Part shown: positions 1-6,003 of the stretch, piece after piece
Numbering within the stretch: the stretch's first letter is position 1
How the letters are laid out: every line of letters begins with the position of its first letter
Source: a virus
Length of the DNA: 24,361 bases
IMG/VR virus record: IMGVR_UViG_3300013772_000034
Location: 1 to 24,361 of that record
Direction: 5' to 3' (one strand)
Notes under the pieces: generated by a model
Database searches by the model: none
Told to the model about the DNA's origin: nothing
Seen by the model: the letters and a program-made list of their open reading frames with translations, nothing else
Program-made: the position numbers and the translations under genes

Positions 1-1
1 G

Positions 2-58
2 CTGAATGCCGCCCTCGCCAACTACGACTCCACCCTCGGAGGGAAGACCGATGAGTGA
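2..58 (+). CDS. C-terminal end of an upstream phage gene (partial)
   Basis: The second reading frame is open from the left edge to a TGA at 56-58 and reads LNAALANYDSTLGGKTDE. This looks like normal protein, whereas the other frames read as Arg-rich noise or as the leader of the next gene. It overlaps the next start (ATG at 51) by 8 bases, in keeping with the tight stop/start coupling elsewhere in the window. Only 18 residues are visible, so no function can be assigned. Confidence 0.5.
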   Translation: MNAALANYDSTLGGKTDE

Positions 59-383
59 GCCGAGGACGTTCATCGGGTATCGGCCAAAGGTTCCCGTGGG
101 CTATATCGAAGGCGGCTACGGCAATCTTCCCGACGAGCCGCAGTACGAAGGCGTTGTGTTCAGTGACGGGACGACGGTGCTCCGCTGGCTGACCGAGTTC
201 CGTTCAACGTCGGTCTGGTCATCGTTCGCGGAGATGGCGAAGGTCCACGGGCACCCCGACTACGAAACACACATCGAATGGCTCGACGGAGGGCCGTCAT
301 CGAGCACTGTGGCCCCCGAAAATCCTCCTCAGATCACCCACTTGAGTAACGGCCTGGAGTGCTGTGGGGAGCTGCACCAGTGA
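51..383 (+). CDS. hypothetical phage protein, 110 aa
   Basis: The start is ATG at 51, preceded at good spacing by GGAGGG (38-43). A longer in-frame start at position 6 exists but has no ribosome site and adds only a Pro/Thr-rich leader. The protein is small, acidic and soluble. It has aromatic-rich stretches (GYRPKVPVGYIEGGYGNLP near the N-terminus and VLRWLTEFRSTSVWSSFAEM in the middle) and a HGHPDYETHIEWLDG segment near residue 75. Similar HGHPEYG-type segments occur in uncharacterised proteins of other high-GC phages, but I know of no established function. There are no membrane segments. Its stop lies within a GTGA overlap with the next gene, so the two are probably translationally coupled. 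Confidence 0.8.
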   Translation: MSEPRTFIGYRPKVPVGYIEGGYGNLPDEPQYEGVVFSDGTTVLRWLTEFRSTSVWSSFAEMAKVHGHPDYETHIEWLDGGPSSSTVAPENPPQITHLSNGLECCGELHQ

Positions 384-655
384 GCATGAGCGGGCGGGTG
401 ACCTCGATACGGAAGGCCGAGGTGCTGTTTTGGTGGCAGCTCCAGGAGGCCCACCTTGCGGACGACTGCGAACGGGGGGTGCTCGGTTTCGTCTTCGTGG
501 AGCACAAGCTCGCGGTCGATATCGCGGGCCTCGACATCGAGCGGTCCAACGCTGCCGTCCTTGCGGGATGGCGGATCTTGCGGCTCACTCCAGACATGGT
601 CGAAAACGGCCAAGCTCTCGCGCTTGTCAAGGAGGCGCTATCGACGGCCAAATAG
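380..655 (+). CDS. shortened endonuclease-fold (DUF559/Vsr-like) protein, catalytic Asp apparently lost
   Basis: Start chosen as GTG at 380: it overlaps the previous stop as GTGA and has GGGGAG (366-371) eight bases upstream; an ATG at 386 is an alternative. The 91 aa product contains EHKLAVDIAGLDIE followed by RSNAAVLAGWRILRLTPDMV and ENGQALALVKEAL. This matches the C-terminal half of phage endonuclease-like proteins whose usual pattern is FDFAW...KLAVEIDGG, then N-A-x-x-x-x-GW-x-V/I-L-R/H-F-T/P-x-x-M-V-x-x-G-x-A-L. In the family the core is D-(x)n-E-x-K-like. Here the FDF position reads FVF and the Glu is Asp, and the middle of the fold is much shorter than usual. I infer a reduced, possibly inactive nuclease, or one repurposed as a DNA-binding protein. 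Recognition rests on the C-terminal motif only. Confidence 0.6.
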   Translation: MSMSGRVTSIRKAEVLFWWQLQEAHLADDCERGVLGFVFVEHKLAVDIAGLDIERSNAAVLAGWRILRLTPDMVENGQALALVKEALSTAK

Positions 656-663
656 GGGGGCGT

Positions 664-867
664 CTGACCCAGCGTGAGCTGGACGTCGTGAAGCTGGTGG
701 CGGCCGGCGACACGGCAAAGGAAATAGCGGTGGCGCTTGCGCTCACGGTGCCACGCGTGGAGAAGCGCATCATCAGCGCGCGGGGGAAGCTCGGCGCTCG
801 CAACGTCGCCCACCTTGCGGCGCTCTGGACGAAAGTCACCCCTAGCAACCGGCCGCGCGGTCGGTGA
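664..867 (+). CDS. LuxR/GerE-type helix-turn-helix protein, start uncertain
   Basis: The frame encodes a full LuxR-type HTH: LTQRELDVVKLVAAGDTAKE, then EIAVALALTVPRVEKRII and ARGKLGARNVAHLAALW. This follows the family pattern LTxRExxVLxLVAxGxxxKEIAxxLxxSxxTVxxHxxxxxxKLGxxxxxxL, so a sequence-specific DNA-binding role is likely. There is no sensor domain. The start is unclear. The domain begins at CTG 664. The nearest ATG in frame is at 568, but it lies deep inside the preceding gene in what looks like shadow sequence. A strong AAGGAGG at 629-635 precedes an in-frame ATC at 640. I give the minimal domain (67 residues from CTG). Possible explanations are a non-canonical start, a start at 568, or decay after loss of the proper start. 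The stop forms GTGA with the next gene. Confidence 0.65.
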   Translation: MTQRELDVVKLVAAGDTAKEIAVALALTVPRVEKRIISARGKLGARNVAHLAALWTKVTPSNRPRGR

Positions 868-1028
868 CAGTGTCCCCCGAGATGGAGTCAGACCAGCTCC
901 TTGAAGCCATCATCCGGGGCCTGCGCGCTATCCGGGCGGGTACTGGGTACGGCAGGCTCACAGTGACCCTGCGGCTGGAGCGGGACGCGGAGATCGAGAC
1001 CAGCGTCACGGAGAGAGTGGCGGCGTGA
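864..1028 (+). CDS. small hypothetical protein, 54 aa
   Basis: GTG at 864 overlaps the preceding TGA as GTGA. The reading frame runs to TGA at 1026-1028 with good G/C-ending codons. The peptide begins MTVSPEMESDQLLEAIIRGL, continues RAIRAGTGYGRLTVTLRLER and ends in a charged DAEIETSVTERVAA. It looks like a helix followed by a beta-hairpin. No ribosome site is convincing, so expression would depend on coupling to the gene upstream. No family was recognised. Confidence 0.55.
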   Translation: MTVSPEMESDQLLEAIIRGLRAIRAGTGYGRLTVTLRLERDAEIETSVTERVAA

Positions 1029-1183
1029 ACGAGGCGAAGTTCGGGGACAAGGCGTACATCCTCGAAGGCATCATTTGTCCAGTAAATGAGATGTTGGCGC
1101 CCGAGCGGGAGATGTGCGAGGTCGCCGGGTTCGGCGTCTACGAATGGGATGGGCGGGCGTGGGTCAAGCAGGCGGTGGCGTGA
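1025..1183 (+). CDS. small hypothetical protein, 52 aa
   Basis: GTG at 1025 again forms a GTGA overlap with the preceding stop. The 52 aa product begins MNEAKFGDKAYILEGIICPV and ends GVYEWDGRAWVKQAVA. It contains two Cys and a small aromatic C-terminal strand pair (VYEWDGRAWVK) typical of small phage beta-rich proteins. It is soluble with no membrane segment. No function can be inferred. It is the third of four genes in a row joined by GTGA overlaps. Confidence 0.55.
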   Translation: MNEAKFGDKAYILEGIICPVNEMLAPEREMCEVAGFGVYEWDGRAWVKQAVA

Positions 1184-1527
1184 ATCTCGTCGAGATGCTG
1201 TCGCGTCTTGCGGGCGACCCGGACTACGGGGCGATTGTGACGCTCTCACCATGGCCAGACGGGGGTTGGATGGCGAGCGTTTGTGTCATCGACCGCGACT
1301 ACCTCGTGGAGCAACGCGCCGATGTTGACCAGGAGTCCGAGCGTCTATTCGACGGACTTATGACGCTTGCGGAGAGCGAGAATTTCCCCGCCTACGACAT
1401 GATCGACGGCTTCGGGGGTCTGCCGACAGCGTTCACGGCTCACGGCGAAGGGCCAGAGGAAGCCGTACGCGAGTTGTACCGCAAGGTCGTTGACGCATCC
1501 GGTTGGAATGTGAGGCCAACCGCATGA
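1180..1527 (+). CDS. hypothetical phage protein, 115 aa
   Basis: GTG at 1180 overlaps the previous TGA (1181-1183) and is preferred to an in-frame GTG at 1114, which would place 22 extra residues over the preceding gene. The protein opens MNLVEMLSRLAGDPDYGAIV and has a beta-rich middle (WPDGGWMASVCVIDRDY). An acidic part, LMTLAESENFPAYDMIDGFG, follows, and the end is a helical EEAVRELYRKVVDASGW. The layout of strand-strand plus a final helix resembles small phage proteins of unknown role. The gene is followed by a strong hairpin at 1573, so it probably ends a transcription unit. Confidence 0.75.
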   Translation: MNLVEMLSRLAGDPDYGAIVTLSPWPDGGWMASVCVIDRDYLVEQRADVDQESERLFDGLMTLAESENFPAYDMIDGFGGLPTAFTAHGEGPEEAVRELYRKVVDASGWNVRPTA

Positions 1528-1572
1528 CCTAACCGCATCCGAACGCGCACCGACTCGCCACAGGACCAACAG

Positions 1573-1606
1573 GCCGTGGCTCCCGACAACGGGAGTCGCG
1601 GCTTTT
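1573..1606 (+). terminator. rho-independent terminator
   Basis: A 13-base left arm (1573-1585, GCCGTGGCTCCCG), a four-base loop ACAA and a 13-base right arm (1590-1602, CGGGAGTCGCGGC) pair along their whole length if two G-U pairs are allowed. Four T follow at 1603-1606. It sits in the gap between the stop at 1527 and the GAGGAGG ribosome site of the next gene. It probably ends the upstream cluster. Confidence 0.8.
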
Positions 1607-1628
1607 CGATTATCCGAGGAGGAAAGCA

Positions 1629-1940
1629 ATGTTGCCAGTCAAGGTCAAGACGAGCACGGGTACCTACGGCGCGCCGCTTGGCGAGGGGCATCGCATCGGT
1701 GGCCTGCCGTTTTGGCGGTCGCACGATCCAAACAATGGGCGCACCACGGTCTACTCCGCCTGGAAGCCAGACGCGGACGAGATCAAGGCGCTCCAACTCG
1801 GCGGGACTGTCATTCTCGGCATTCACGGCTTCGAGCCCATCCCGCCCGTGTCCATCGGCGTCGCGTGGCTCGGGCGCAACGAGGATGACACCCCGAACCC
1901 GGCCGCCGACGATCCGCGCGCGGTGGTCGTCGCGGCATGA
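1629..1940 (+). CDS. hypothetical phage protein, 103 aa
   Basis: ATG at 1629 has a strong GAGGAGG (1616-1622) six bases upstream. The 103 aa protein is compact and probably all-beta: MLPVKVKTSTGTYGAPLGEG, then a GGLPFWRSHDPNN loop, VYSAWKPDADEIKALQLGG and VILGIHGFEPIPPVSIGVAW, ending in an acidic Asp/Ala tail. There is no signal peptide or membrane segment. It is the first gene after a terminator, so it probably heads a new transcript that runs through the 2-3.4 kb genes. I do not recognise the family. Confidence 0.8.
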   Translation: MLPVKVKTSTGTYGAPLGEGHRIGGLPFWRSHDPNNGRTTVYSAWKPDADEIKALQLGGTVILGIHGFEPIPPVSIGVAWLGRNEDDTPNPAADDPRAVVVAA

Positions 1941-2272
1941 ACATCATCACCCGACTCATCCACGCGATCCGCCGGCTGGCAGACGCGCCACTCCACGTTC
2001 AGCCCACCCTCAATCGCAAGCAGCGCCGCACCCTCGCACAGATGAAATCCGGCGAGCTCCGAGCACGCAGGGAACGCACGTTCTTGATGCAGGCCAAGCG
2101 TCGTTCCTCGAAGCGCGGCGACCACGGCGCCAAGGCGAAGCGTGCGTTCACCTACGGCGTCCAGAAGGGCACCGAGTTCACGATCGAGCGGACCCAGAGC
2201 GCCTACCTCATGGGACTTGAGAATGGTCGAAAGGCGCAACCGTTCTGGAAGCGCTGGGTGCCGGCTTCATGA
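1937..2272 (+). CDS. basic hypothetical protein, 111 aa
   Basis: ATG at 1937 overlaps the previous stop as ATGA. The protein is strongly basic: it contains PTLNRKQRRTLAQMKSGELR followed by an Arg/Lys cluster (RARRERTFLMQAKRRSSKRG). The C-terminal half is more ordered, with FTYGVQKGTEFTIERTQSAY and LMGLENGRKAQPFWKRW. The charge suggests binding to nucleic acid, but no named domain is visible. It is coupled in both directions, sharing ATGA overlaps with its neighbours. Confidence 0.75.
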   Translation: MNIITRLIHAIRRLADAPLHVQPTLNRKQRRTLAQMKSGELRARRERTFLMQAKRRSSKRGDHGAKAKRAFTYGVQKGTEFTIERTQSAYLMGLENGRKAQPFWKRWVPAS

Positions 2273-2589
2273 CCGCCGACCTGACCGCGTACGACAAGGT
2301 CCTCCGTGACCTTGTTCGTGACGCGCTGTTCAAGAAGTACGGCATCGACCCCGACGCTCCCGCGAAGTATCGGAAGGTCCCGCTCACCGACGAACAAGAG
2401 GCCGAGAACGAAGCGTGGCGTGAGCGCGCCAGTCTCGCAGACCATCAGCTCAAGAGTGGTATCGAGGCGCTCGTCGCGGTCGTAGAGGCGACATTCAATG
2501 TGGAGGTCACGCACGACGAGGATGGCGAGTACTGCGTCAGCGACGATTGGGACGATGCCCCACACCATCACACGTGGGTGCCAGTCTGA
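2269..2589 (+). CDS. acidic hypothetical protein, 106 aa
   Basis: ATG at 2269 overlaps the previous stop as ATGA. The 106 aa protein is mainly helical at the start (MTADLTAYDKVLRDLVRDAL, FKKYGIDPDAPAKYRKVPLT). A charged helix (DEQEAENEAWRERASLADHQ) follows. The C-terminus is an acidic, His-containing tail (HDEDGEYCVSDDWDDAPHHH). Its acidity contrasts with the very basic product just upstream; whether they interact is unknown. No family was recognised. Confidence 0.75.
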   Translation: MTADLTAYDKVLRDLVRDALFKKYGIDPDAPAKYRKVPLTDEQEAENEAWRERASLADHQLKSGIEALVAVVEATFNVEVTHDEDGEYCVSDDWDDAPHHHTWVPV

Positions 2590-2948
2590 TGGCCCCCTAC
2601 CGCCAGTCCTGTTCCGCCTGTGTCGGCCGCTCCGCTACCGCGTACCACGACCTCGAGCGGTACGAGCGCGACGTCCGCGTTCATCGGTCGGCTGAGCGGG
2701 TCGCCCGCGCCCGAGCTCAACACCCCGATCTCCGGGATGGCATCCACGACGGGACTCCCCAATCGTGGGTCGACGAGGCCGACTACCACGCCGAGAAGGC
2801 CCGCACCGCCGACCGGCTGCTGACCCGCGCCAGAGGTCGTGTGCTCGCGTCGTTCTCGGTTGACGGCTGCGTGCTCTGCGGGGGGACCGGCTACATCCAA
2901 GCCCCCGGTACGTTCGTCCGCGGCGCGCAACTGCCCAAGTTTTTCTGA
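2589..2948 (+). CDS. zinc-knuckle protein with DnaJ-type CxxCGGTG motif
   Basis: ATG at 2589 overlaps the preceding stop as TGATG. The 119 aa product has one CxxC near the N-terminus (C8, C11 in SCSACVG) and a second in CVLCGGTGY (C94, C97). The latter fits the CxxCxGxG repeat of DnaJ-type zinc fingers. Between them lies a charged helix rich in Arg and Ala (HRSAERVARARAQHP and HAEKARTADRLLTRARGR). The two pairs could join to hold one zinc. I infer a small zinc-binding phage protein; the partner is unknown. A longer in-frame start at 2547 would extend into the previous gene and is not preferred. Confidence 0.7.
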   Translation: MAPYRQSCSACVGRSATAYHDLERYERDVRVHRSAERVARARAQHPDLRDGIHDGTPQSWVDEADYHAEKARTADRLLTRARGRVLASFSVDGCVLCGGTGYIQAPGTFVRGAQLPKFF

Positions 2949-3439
2949 TGAAACCGCAGACGCTCGGCTCACTGTGGGCTTGGGCCTACCAAGAAGGCCG
3001 CGACGCCGCCCCGCCCATCCCCGACCACCTCCACGTCCGCGACTGGCCGGCGAACAAGCCCGACAAGGATGGCAAGATCACCGGCCACCCCGGCAGGTGG
3101 GCCGCCCGCCATCGACCGCCCACGATCGGCGCCCCCCCGTTCGCTCCAGCGTTCGTCCGCTACCTTGACGGCCAACGACGCTGGACACCCATCAGGCAAG
3201 CCCTGTTCGAGATGCGCTCCCGCGACAAGGCCCAGAGCCTCGAATACCTCGTCACCCACGCCATCGTCGAGGGCGGCTACGAGACCGTGACCCAAGTCGC
3301 CGTGGTCCTTCGGGCGAACGAGGAGGTCATTCGGGTCGCGGCGCACAGAGGCCTGTCATGCCTCTACGACCTCACCGAGCGCGCGATTGCAAACGAACGC
3401 CGCTCACCCTTGACACCTACCGCGGTTCCATCAAGATGA
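2948..3439 (+). CDS. hypothetical phage protein, 163 aa
   Basis: ATG at 2948 forms TGATG with the upstream stop. The N-terminal half is Pro/Arg-rich and loop-like (WAYQEGRDAAPPIPDHLHVR, PANKPDKDGKITGHPGRW). The C-terminal half, roughly residues 77-150, is helical: RWTPIRQALFEMRSRDKAQS, LEYLVTHAIVEGGYETVTQV and VVLRANEEVIRVAAHRGL. That pattern could form a small winged or tri-helical DNA-binding fold (a VTQVAVVLRANEEVIRVAAHR helix-turn-helix-like segment), but this is inference. No family was recognised with certainty. It is the last gene before the hairpin at 3513. Confidence 0.75.
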   Translation: MKPQTLGSLWAWAYQEGRDAAPPIPDHLHVRDWPANKPDKDGKITGHPGRWAARHRPPTIGAPPFAPAFVRYLDGQRRWTPIRQALFEMRSRDKAQSLEYLVTHAIVEGGYETVTQVAVVLRANEEVIRVAAHRGLSCLYDLTERAIANERRSPLTPTAVPSR

Positions 3440-3512
3440 GCGTCGGCACGTCTACCTGTCTCTGGGCTCATAGTGGCCCTAGCGCCGGAAGTACCGCCGA
3501 GGTCCCGGCGCG

Positions 3513-3532
3513 AAGCAACGGCCCCGTTGCTT
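3513..3532 (+). terminator. hairpin, probable weak terminator
   Basis: AAGCAACG (3513-3520) and CGTTGCTT (3525-3532) are perfect inverted repeats around a four-base GCCC loop, ending in TTT(3531-3533)GTC. The stem is followed by the GGAGG ribosome site of the 3556 gene. The T-tract is short, so termination may be partial. Confidence 0.55.
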
Positions 3533-3555
3533 TGTCATGCCCCGCGGAGGCACAC

Positions 3556-3837
3556 ATGGCCTCACCAGATCACGCCCCCGACTGGACCTTCCACCTCTGG
3601 GCTGCGATGCAGCCGGTCACGAAGCTCAGCGACATGGGCATCTTCCCGCCTCAGCGTTGGAGGCTCACCGGCAGATGCTCGTGGCACGGCCCCCAGTCGC
3701 TGATGGTCGACACCTGCGAGCTCCTGACCGACGACATCCTCGCCGGCTACGTCCGCTGCGAACCCTGCCTCGACGGTGGCGTCACTCGCTGGCTGCCTAT
3801 AAGTGAGAGCCGCTTGTTGCGTGAGGGAGAGAAGTGA
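3556..3837 (+). CDS. Cys-rich putative zinc-binding protein, 93 aa
   Basis: ATG at 3556 follows GGAGG (3546-3550) directly after a hairpin. This decides the start, although the frame is open further upstream. The 93 aa product has C41, H44, C54, C68 and C71 (GRCSWHGPQ, DTCELL, VRCEPC), a plausible CxxH...C...CxxC zinc site. The N-terminal third is Trp/Phe-rich (DWTFHLWAAM). No catalytic motif is visible. The gene is coupled to the next through a GTGA overlap. No named family was recognised. Confidence 0.75.
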   Translation: MASPDHAPDWTFHLWAAMQPVTKLSDMGIFPPQRWRLTGRCSWHGPQSLMVDTCELLTDDILAGYVRCEPCLDGGVTRWLPISESRLLREGEK

Positions 3838-4019
3838 CTGTCCTCTACGTCTACCGATGCACCGCGGGAAATGAGCCGATAGAGCACTTCTTCCCTCTCG
3901 GTGAGGCCCCAGACATCGTGCTTTGTCCCGACCACGACTCCCCAGCCAAGCGCATCCCCGGCTCAGTGACCTTCCTCAAAGTCCCAGGCGGCCACAACGC
4001 GACCTACACCAAGCCCTAG
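3834..4019 (+). CDS. FmdB-like zinc-ribbon protein, first knuckle degenerate
   Basis: GTG at 3834 overlaps the previous TGA as GTGA. The 61 aa product has the layout of FmdB-family ribbons: YVYRCTAGNEPIEHFFPLGE, then IVLCPDHDSPAKRIPGSV. The family normally has CxxCG, a short linker with a conserved Phe, and CPxCG. Here the first knuckle keeps only C9, and the second is CPDH (C31, H34), so at most three usual ligands are present. Short FmdB-like ribbons are common in phages; the role is unknown. The stop lies seven bases before the tRNA gene. Confidence 0.65.
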   Translation: MTVLYVYRCTAGNEPIEHFFPLGEAPDIVLCPDHDSPAKRIPGSVTFLKVPGGHNATYTKP

Positions 4020-4025
4020 CACCAC

Positions 4026-4096
4026 TCCGGTCTCGCCAAGTGGTAAGGCACGCGGCCCTGGACCGCGCATCCGAGGTTCGAGTCCTTGGACCGGAA
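4026..4096 (+). tRNA. tRNA-Gln (anticodon CUG), C at position 33
   Basis: The full cloverleaf can be drawn. The acceptor stem TCCGGTC (4026-4032) pairs perfectly with GACCGGA (4089-4095). The D-arm is GCC-AAGTGGTAA-GGC. The anticodon stem CGCGG (4051-4055) pairs with CCGCG (4063-4067) around the loop CCCTGGA. The T-arm is CGAGG-TTCGAGT-CCTTG with one G-U pair. The GCCAAGTGGTAAGGCA segment is the usual bacterial tRNA-Gln D-arm. Anticodon 4058-4060 is CTG, which reads CAG. Position 33, nearly always U, is C here. The discriminator is A4096 and no CCA is encoded. CAG is the main Gln codon in this window and the downstream internal protein is very Gln-rich, so a supply role is plausible. Confidence 0.85.
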
Positions 4097-4148
4097 CAGC
4101 AAGCAACCGAGCACCACCGTACCTGCCGGGTAAGCAGGGGAGGCACCA

Positions 4149-4568
4149 ATGACCAAGGCAAGTCCCGATAAGACCACGCCCACTCGAGCACTCCAGATCG
4201 ACTACGTCTCCTGGCTGCTCGACCCCGAGAAGTCGCCCCGAACGCAGCAGGCTTGGGCCGAAGCGCACGGGATCACGGCCGTCACGGTTTCACGCTGGAA
4301 GCGCGACGAGTATGTGCTCGAGCTCCTGAAGCACGCGAACGACCTCATCGAGCCCATGTGGGCGCGCGCGCTGGCGACGCTCATCAAGGTTGCGACCGAC
4401 CCAGACCACATGAGCTGCGTCTCAGCCATCCGCGAGCTCGGCAAGCTCCTCGGCAAGTACCCGAGCGAGAAGGTCGACCTGAATGTGGTCGATCGGGTGG
4501 CTTACGTGATGCCATCTGCTCTTCGCGATCTGAGCGGCCCCGAGGCACCGACCCCGCGTGCCAACTGA
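4149..4568 (+). CDS. terS: terminase small subunit
   Basis: ATG at 4149 has GGGGAGG eight bases upstream. The 139 aa protein has an N-terminal helix-turn-helix: SPRTQQAWAEAHGITAVTVS followed by RWKRDEYVLELLKHAND. In phBC6A51-type small terminases this element binds the packaging site. A helical oligomerisation region (WARALATLIKVATDPDHMSC, SAIRELGKLLGKYPSEKVD) and a Pro-rich tail follow. Terminase small subunits mark the viral DNA and assist the large subunit. Its position 11 bases into an overlap with the large subunit supports the call. Identification rests on fold pattern and neighbour, not on a diagnostic residue. Confidence 0.85.
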   Translation: MTKASPDKTTPTRALQIDYVSWLLDPEKSPRTQQAWAEAHGITAVTVSRWKRDEYVLELLKHANDLIEPMWARALATLIKVATDPDHMSCVSAIRELGKLLGKYPSEKVDLNVVDRVAYVMPSALRDLSGPEAPTPRAN

Positions 4569-5853
4569 GTCGCAGGTTGTCTACGCGCCCCACGCGTTCC
4601 AGAAGCAGGTCCACCGGAGCACGGCAAACTACCGCGTCATAGTCGCGGGACGGCAGTCCGGGAAAACCTTGGCTGCGGTCCACGAGACGGCCACATGGGC
4701 CATGAGTGCCCCGAGGCGCTGGCCGGACGAGAAGCGTCCCCAGTTCTGGTGGGTCACAGCCTTTGACGGCACGCAGGGTAAGGCCTGGCGCGACTTCGAG
4801 GCCACCATCCCGCTCGAGATCGTCGCCCGCAAGCATGAGTCCGAGGCGTGGTTCGAGCTGAAGAACGGCTCGCGGATCTCGATGCAGTCGGCCGAGGGTA
4901 TGAAGTCCTTGGTGTCCGAAAAGCTCCACGGCTTGGTCTGCGACGAGTTCTGCCAGTACCGCGAGGCCGTGTACGAGCAGTACCTGGGGCCGATGCTCCT
5001 CACGACCGGCGGTCCGGTCATCTTCTGCGGCTCCCCGTGGGGCATGAACTGGGGCTACCGAACGGCTCTTTCGGCGCAGCGGACCCCCAACTGGTCGTAT
5101 CACCACTGGTCGAGCTTCGATAGCCCGTACGCGAATGCCGCCTATCTCGAGCAGGAGCGGTTGCGGATGCCCGAGCGGGCATTCCGGCAGCAGTACCTCG
5201 CGGAGTTCCTCACCGATGGCGGCGAGCTGTTCCGCAACATCGACAACGCGATCGCTCCCGCAGGCGTGCCCGACGACAGCGTGGTCATCGGTTTGGACCT
5301 GGCGCGGACCAAAGACTGGAGCCACCTGTACGCCTTCAATGCCCGCGGCGAATGGGTGGACTCCAAGCGCATCGGCCATCTGGGCTGGGACGTTCAGCGC
5401 ATCGCGGTCATGGAGATGTACCGCCGACTGAAAGCCAGGAAGGTCGTCATCGACGTCACAGGCATCCGTCTCGGCGAAGAGGCTGTTGCGGGTGATCTGC
5501 GCCGCGAAGGTCTGATCGTCGAGGCGATCAACCTGGGTGGCGAATCGAAGACTGCGGTGATCCGCAACCTCATGTGGCGCTTCGACATGAACGCCATCCG
5601 TATCGCGATGGACACGGCTGAAGAGTTCCGCCGCTACACCGCGGTCAGCCTGGCGTCTGGACACGAGCGATACACGGCCCCCGAGGGTGAGCACGACGAC
5701 CAAGTCATGGCCGCCGCGCTCGCGATGTGGGGGCTGCGTCAATACAACGCGGTCAGCCTGCCCGAATCCAAGACCGAGCTCGACAACGCTCTGGACCGCG
5801 AGATGCGTGACGACCCGGACAACTGGACGGGTGGCCCCGAGTTCAACGACTAG
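4558..5853 (+). CDS. terL: terminase large subunit (ATPase-nuclease)
   Basis: The motor that pumps DNA into the procapsid and cuts it. The 431 aa protein has all expected landmarks. Walker A is VAGRQSGKT (residues 29-37). Walker B is LHGLVCDEF (D129, E130). The coupling motif is VIFCGSPWG (154-162). The C-terminal RNase H-like nuclease domain has acidic residues D247 (VIGLDLARTKDWS), D299 (KVVIDVTGIRLG) and D380/D381 (GEHDDQVMAAALA). The length fits the family. The start is GTG at 4558, overlapping terS by 11 bases in another frame. All key residues are intact, so it should be active. The packaging type (cos, pac or direct repeats) cannot be read from this window. Confidence 0.97.
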   Translation: MPTESQVVYAPHAFQKQVHRSTANYRVIVAGRQSGKTLAAVHETATWAMSAPRRWPDEKRPQFWWVTAFDGTQGKAWRDFEATIPLEIVARKHESEAWFELKNGSRISMQSAEGMKSLVSEKLHGLVCDEFCQYREAVYEQYLGPMLLTTGGPVIFCGSPWGMNWGYRTALSAQRTPNWSYHHWSSFDSPYANAAYLEQERLRMPERAFRQQYLAEFLTDGGELFRNIDNAIAPAGVPDDSVVIGLDLARTKDWSHLYAFNARGEWVDSKRIGHLGWDVQRIAVMEMYRRLKARKVVIDVTGIRLGEEAVAGDLRREGLIVEAINLGGESKTAVIRNLMWRFDMNAIRIAMDTAEEFRRYTAVSLASGHERYTAPEGEHDDQVMAAALAMWGLRQYNAVSLPESKTELDNALDREMRDDPDNWTGGPEFND

Positions 5854-5906
5854 CGCGACTGGTAGACGCGGGCTCTCGCATCTGAGAACACGGCAGGGCT
5901 AGTAGC

Positions 5907-5920
5907 GGTGAGCGCTCACC
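5907..5920. promoter_or_regulatory. 14-bp perfect palindrome, possible operator
   Basis: GGTGAGCGCTCACC is a perfect 14-bp palindrome in the 150-base gap between terL and the next gene. A smaller hairpin, CCCGC-TGA-GCGGG, lies 40 bases further on. No T-tract follows either, so an operator or RNA processing site is more likely than a terminator. No protein partner can be named. Confidence 0.35.
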
Positions 5921-6003
5921 TGACCCGTCCGACCGCACGCGATCCACGGCCTCTGAACCCGCTGAGCGGGAGTCTAGCCGATAGCGCAGAAGGAGACCCA
6001 CCA

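Noticed and set aside
364-663. Upstream extension of the LuxR HTH frame to GTG 364
   Set aside because: The extra 100 residues are Arg/Gly/Pro-rich and lie out of frame on the nuclease-like gene; they look like shadow sequence.
3358-3555. Extension of the 3556 gene to an earlier start
   Set aside because: The extension crosses a hairpin and overlaps the 2948 gene. A clear GGAGG lies directly before ATG 3556.
4384-5742. Long open frame on the minus strand opposite the terminase large subunit
   Set aside because: It is an antisense shadow created by high-GC codon bias. The + frame carries Walker A, Walker B and nuclease residues, while the minus frame has no recognisable motif.
5854-5935. Possible second tRNA (GACTGGTAGACGCGGGCTCT resembles a tRNA-Leu D-arm)
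   Set aside because: No T-arm with TTCGA is present and no acceptor arm pairs, so no cloverleaf can be drawn.
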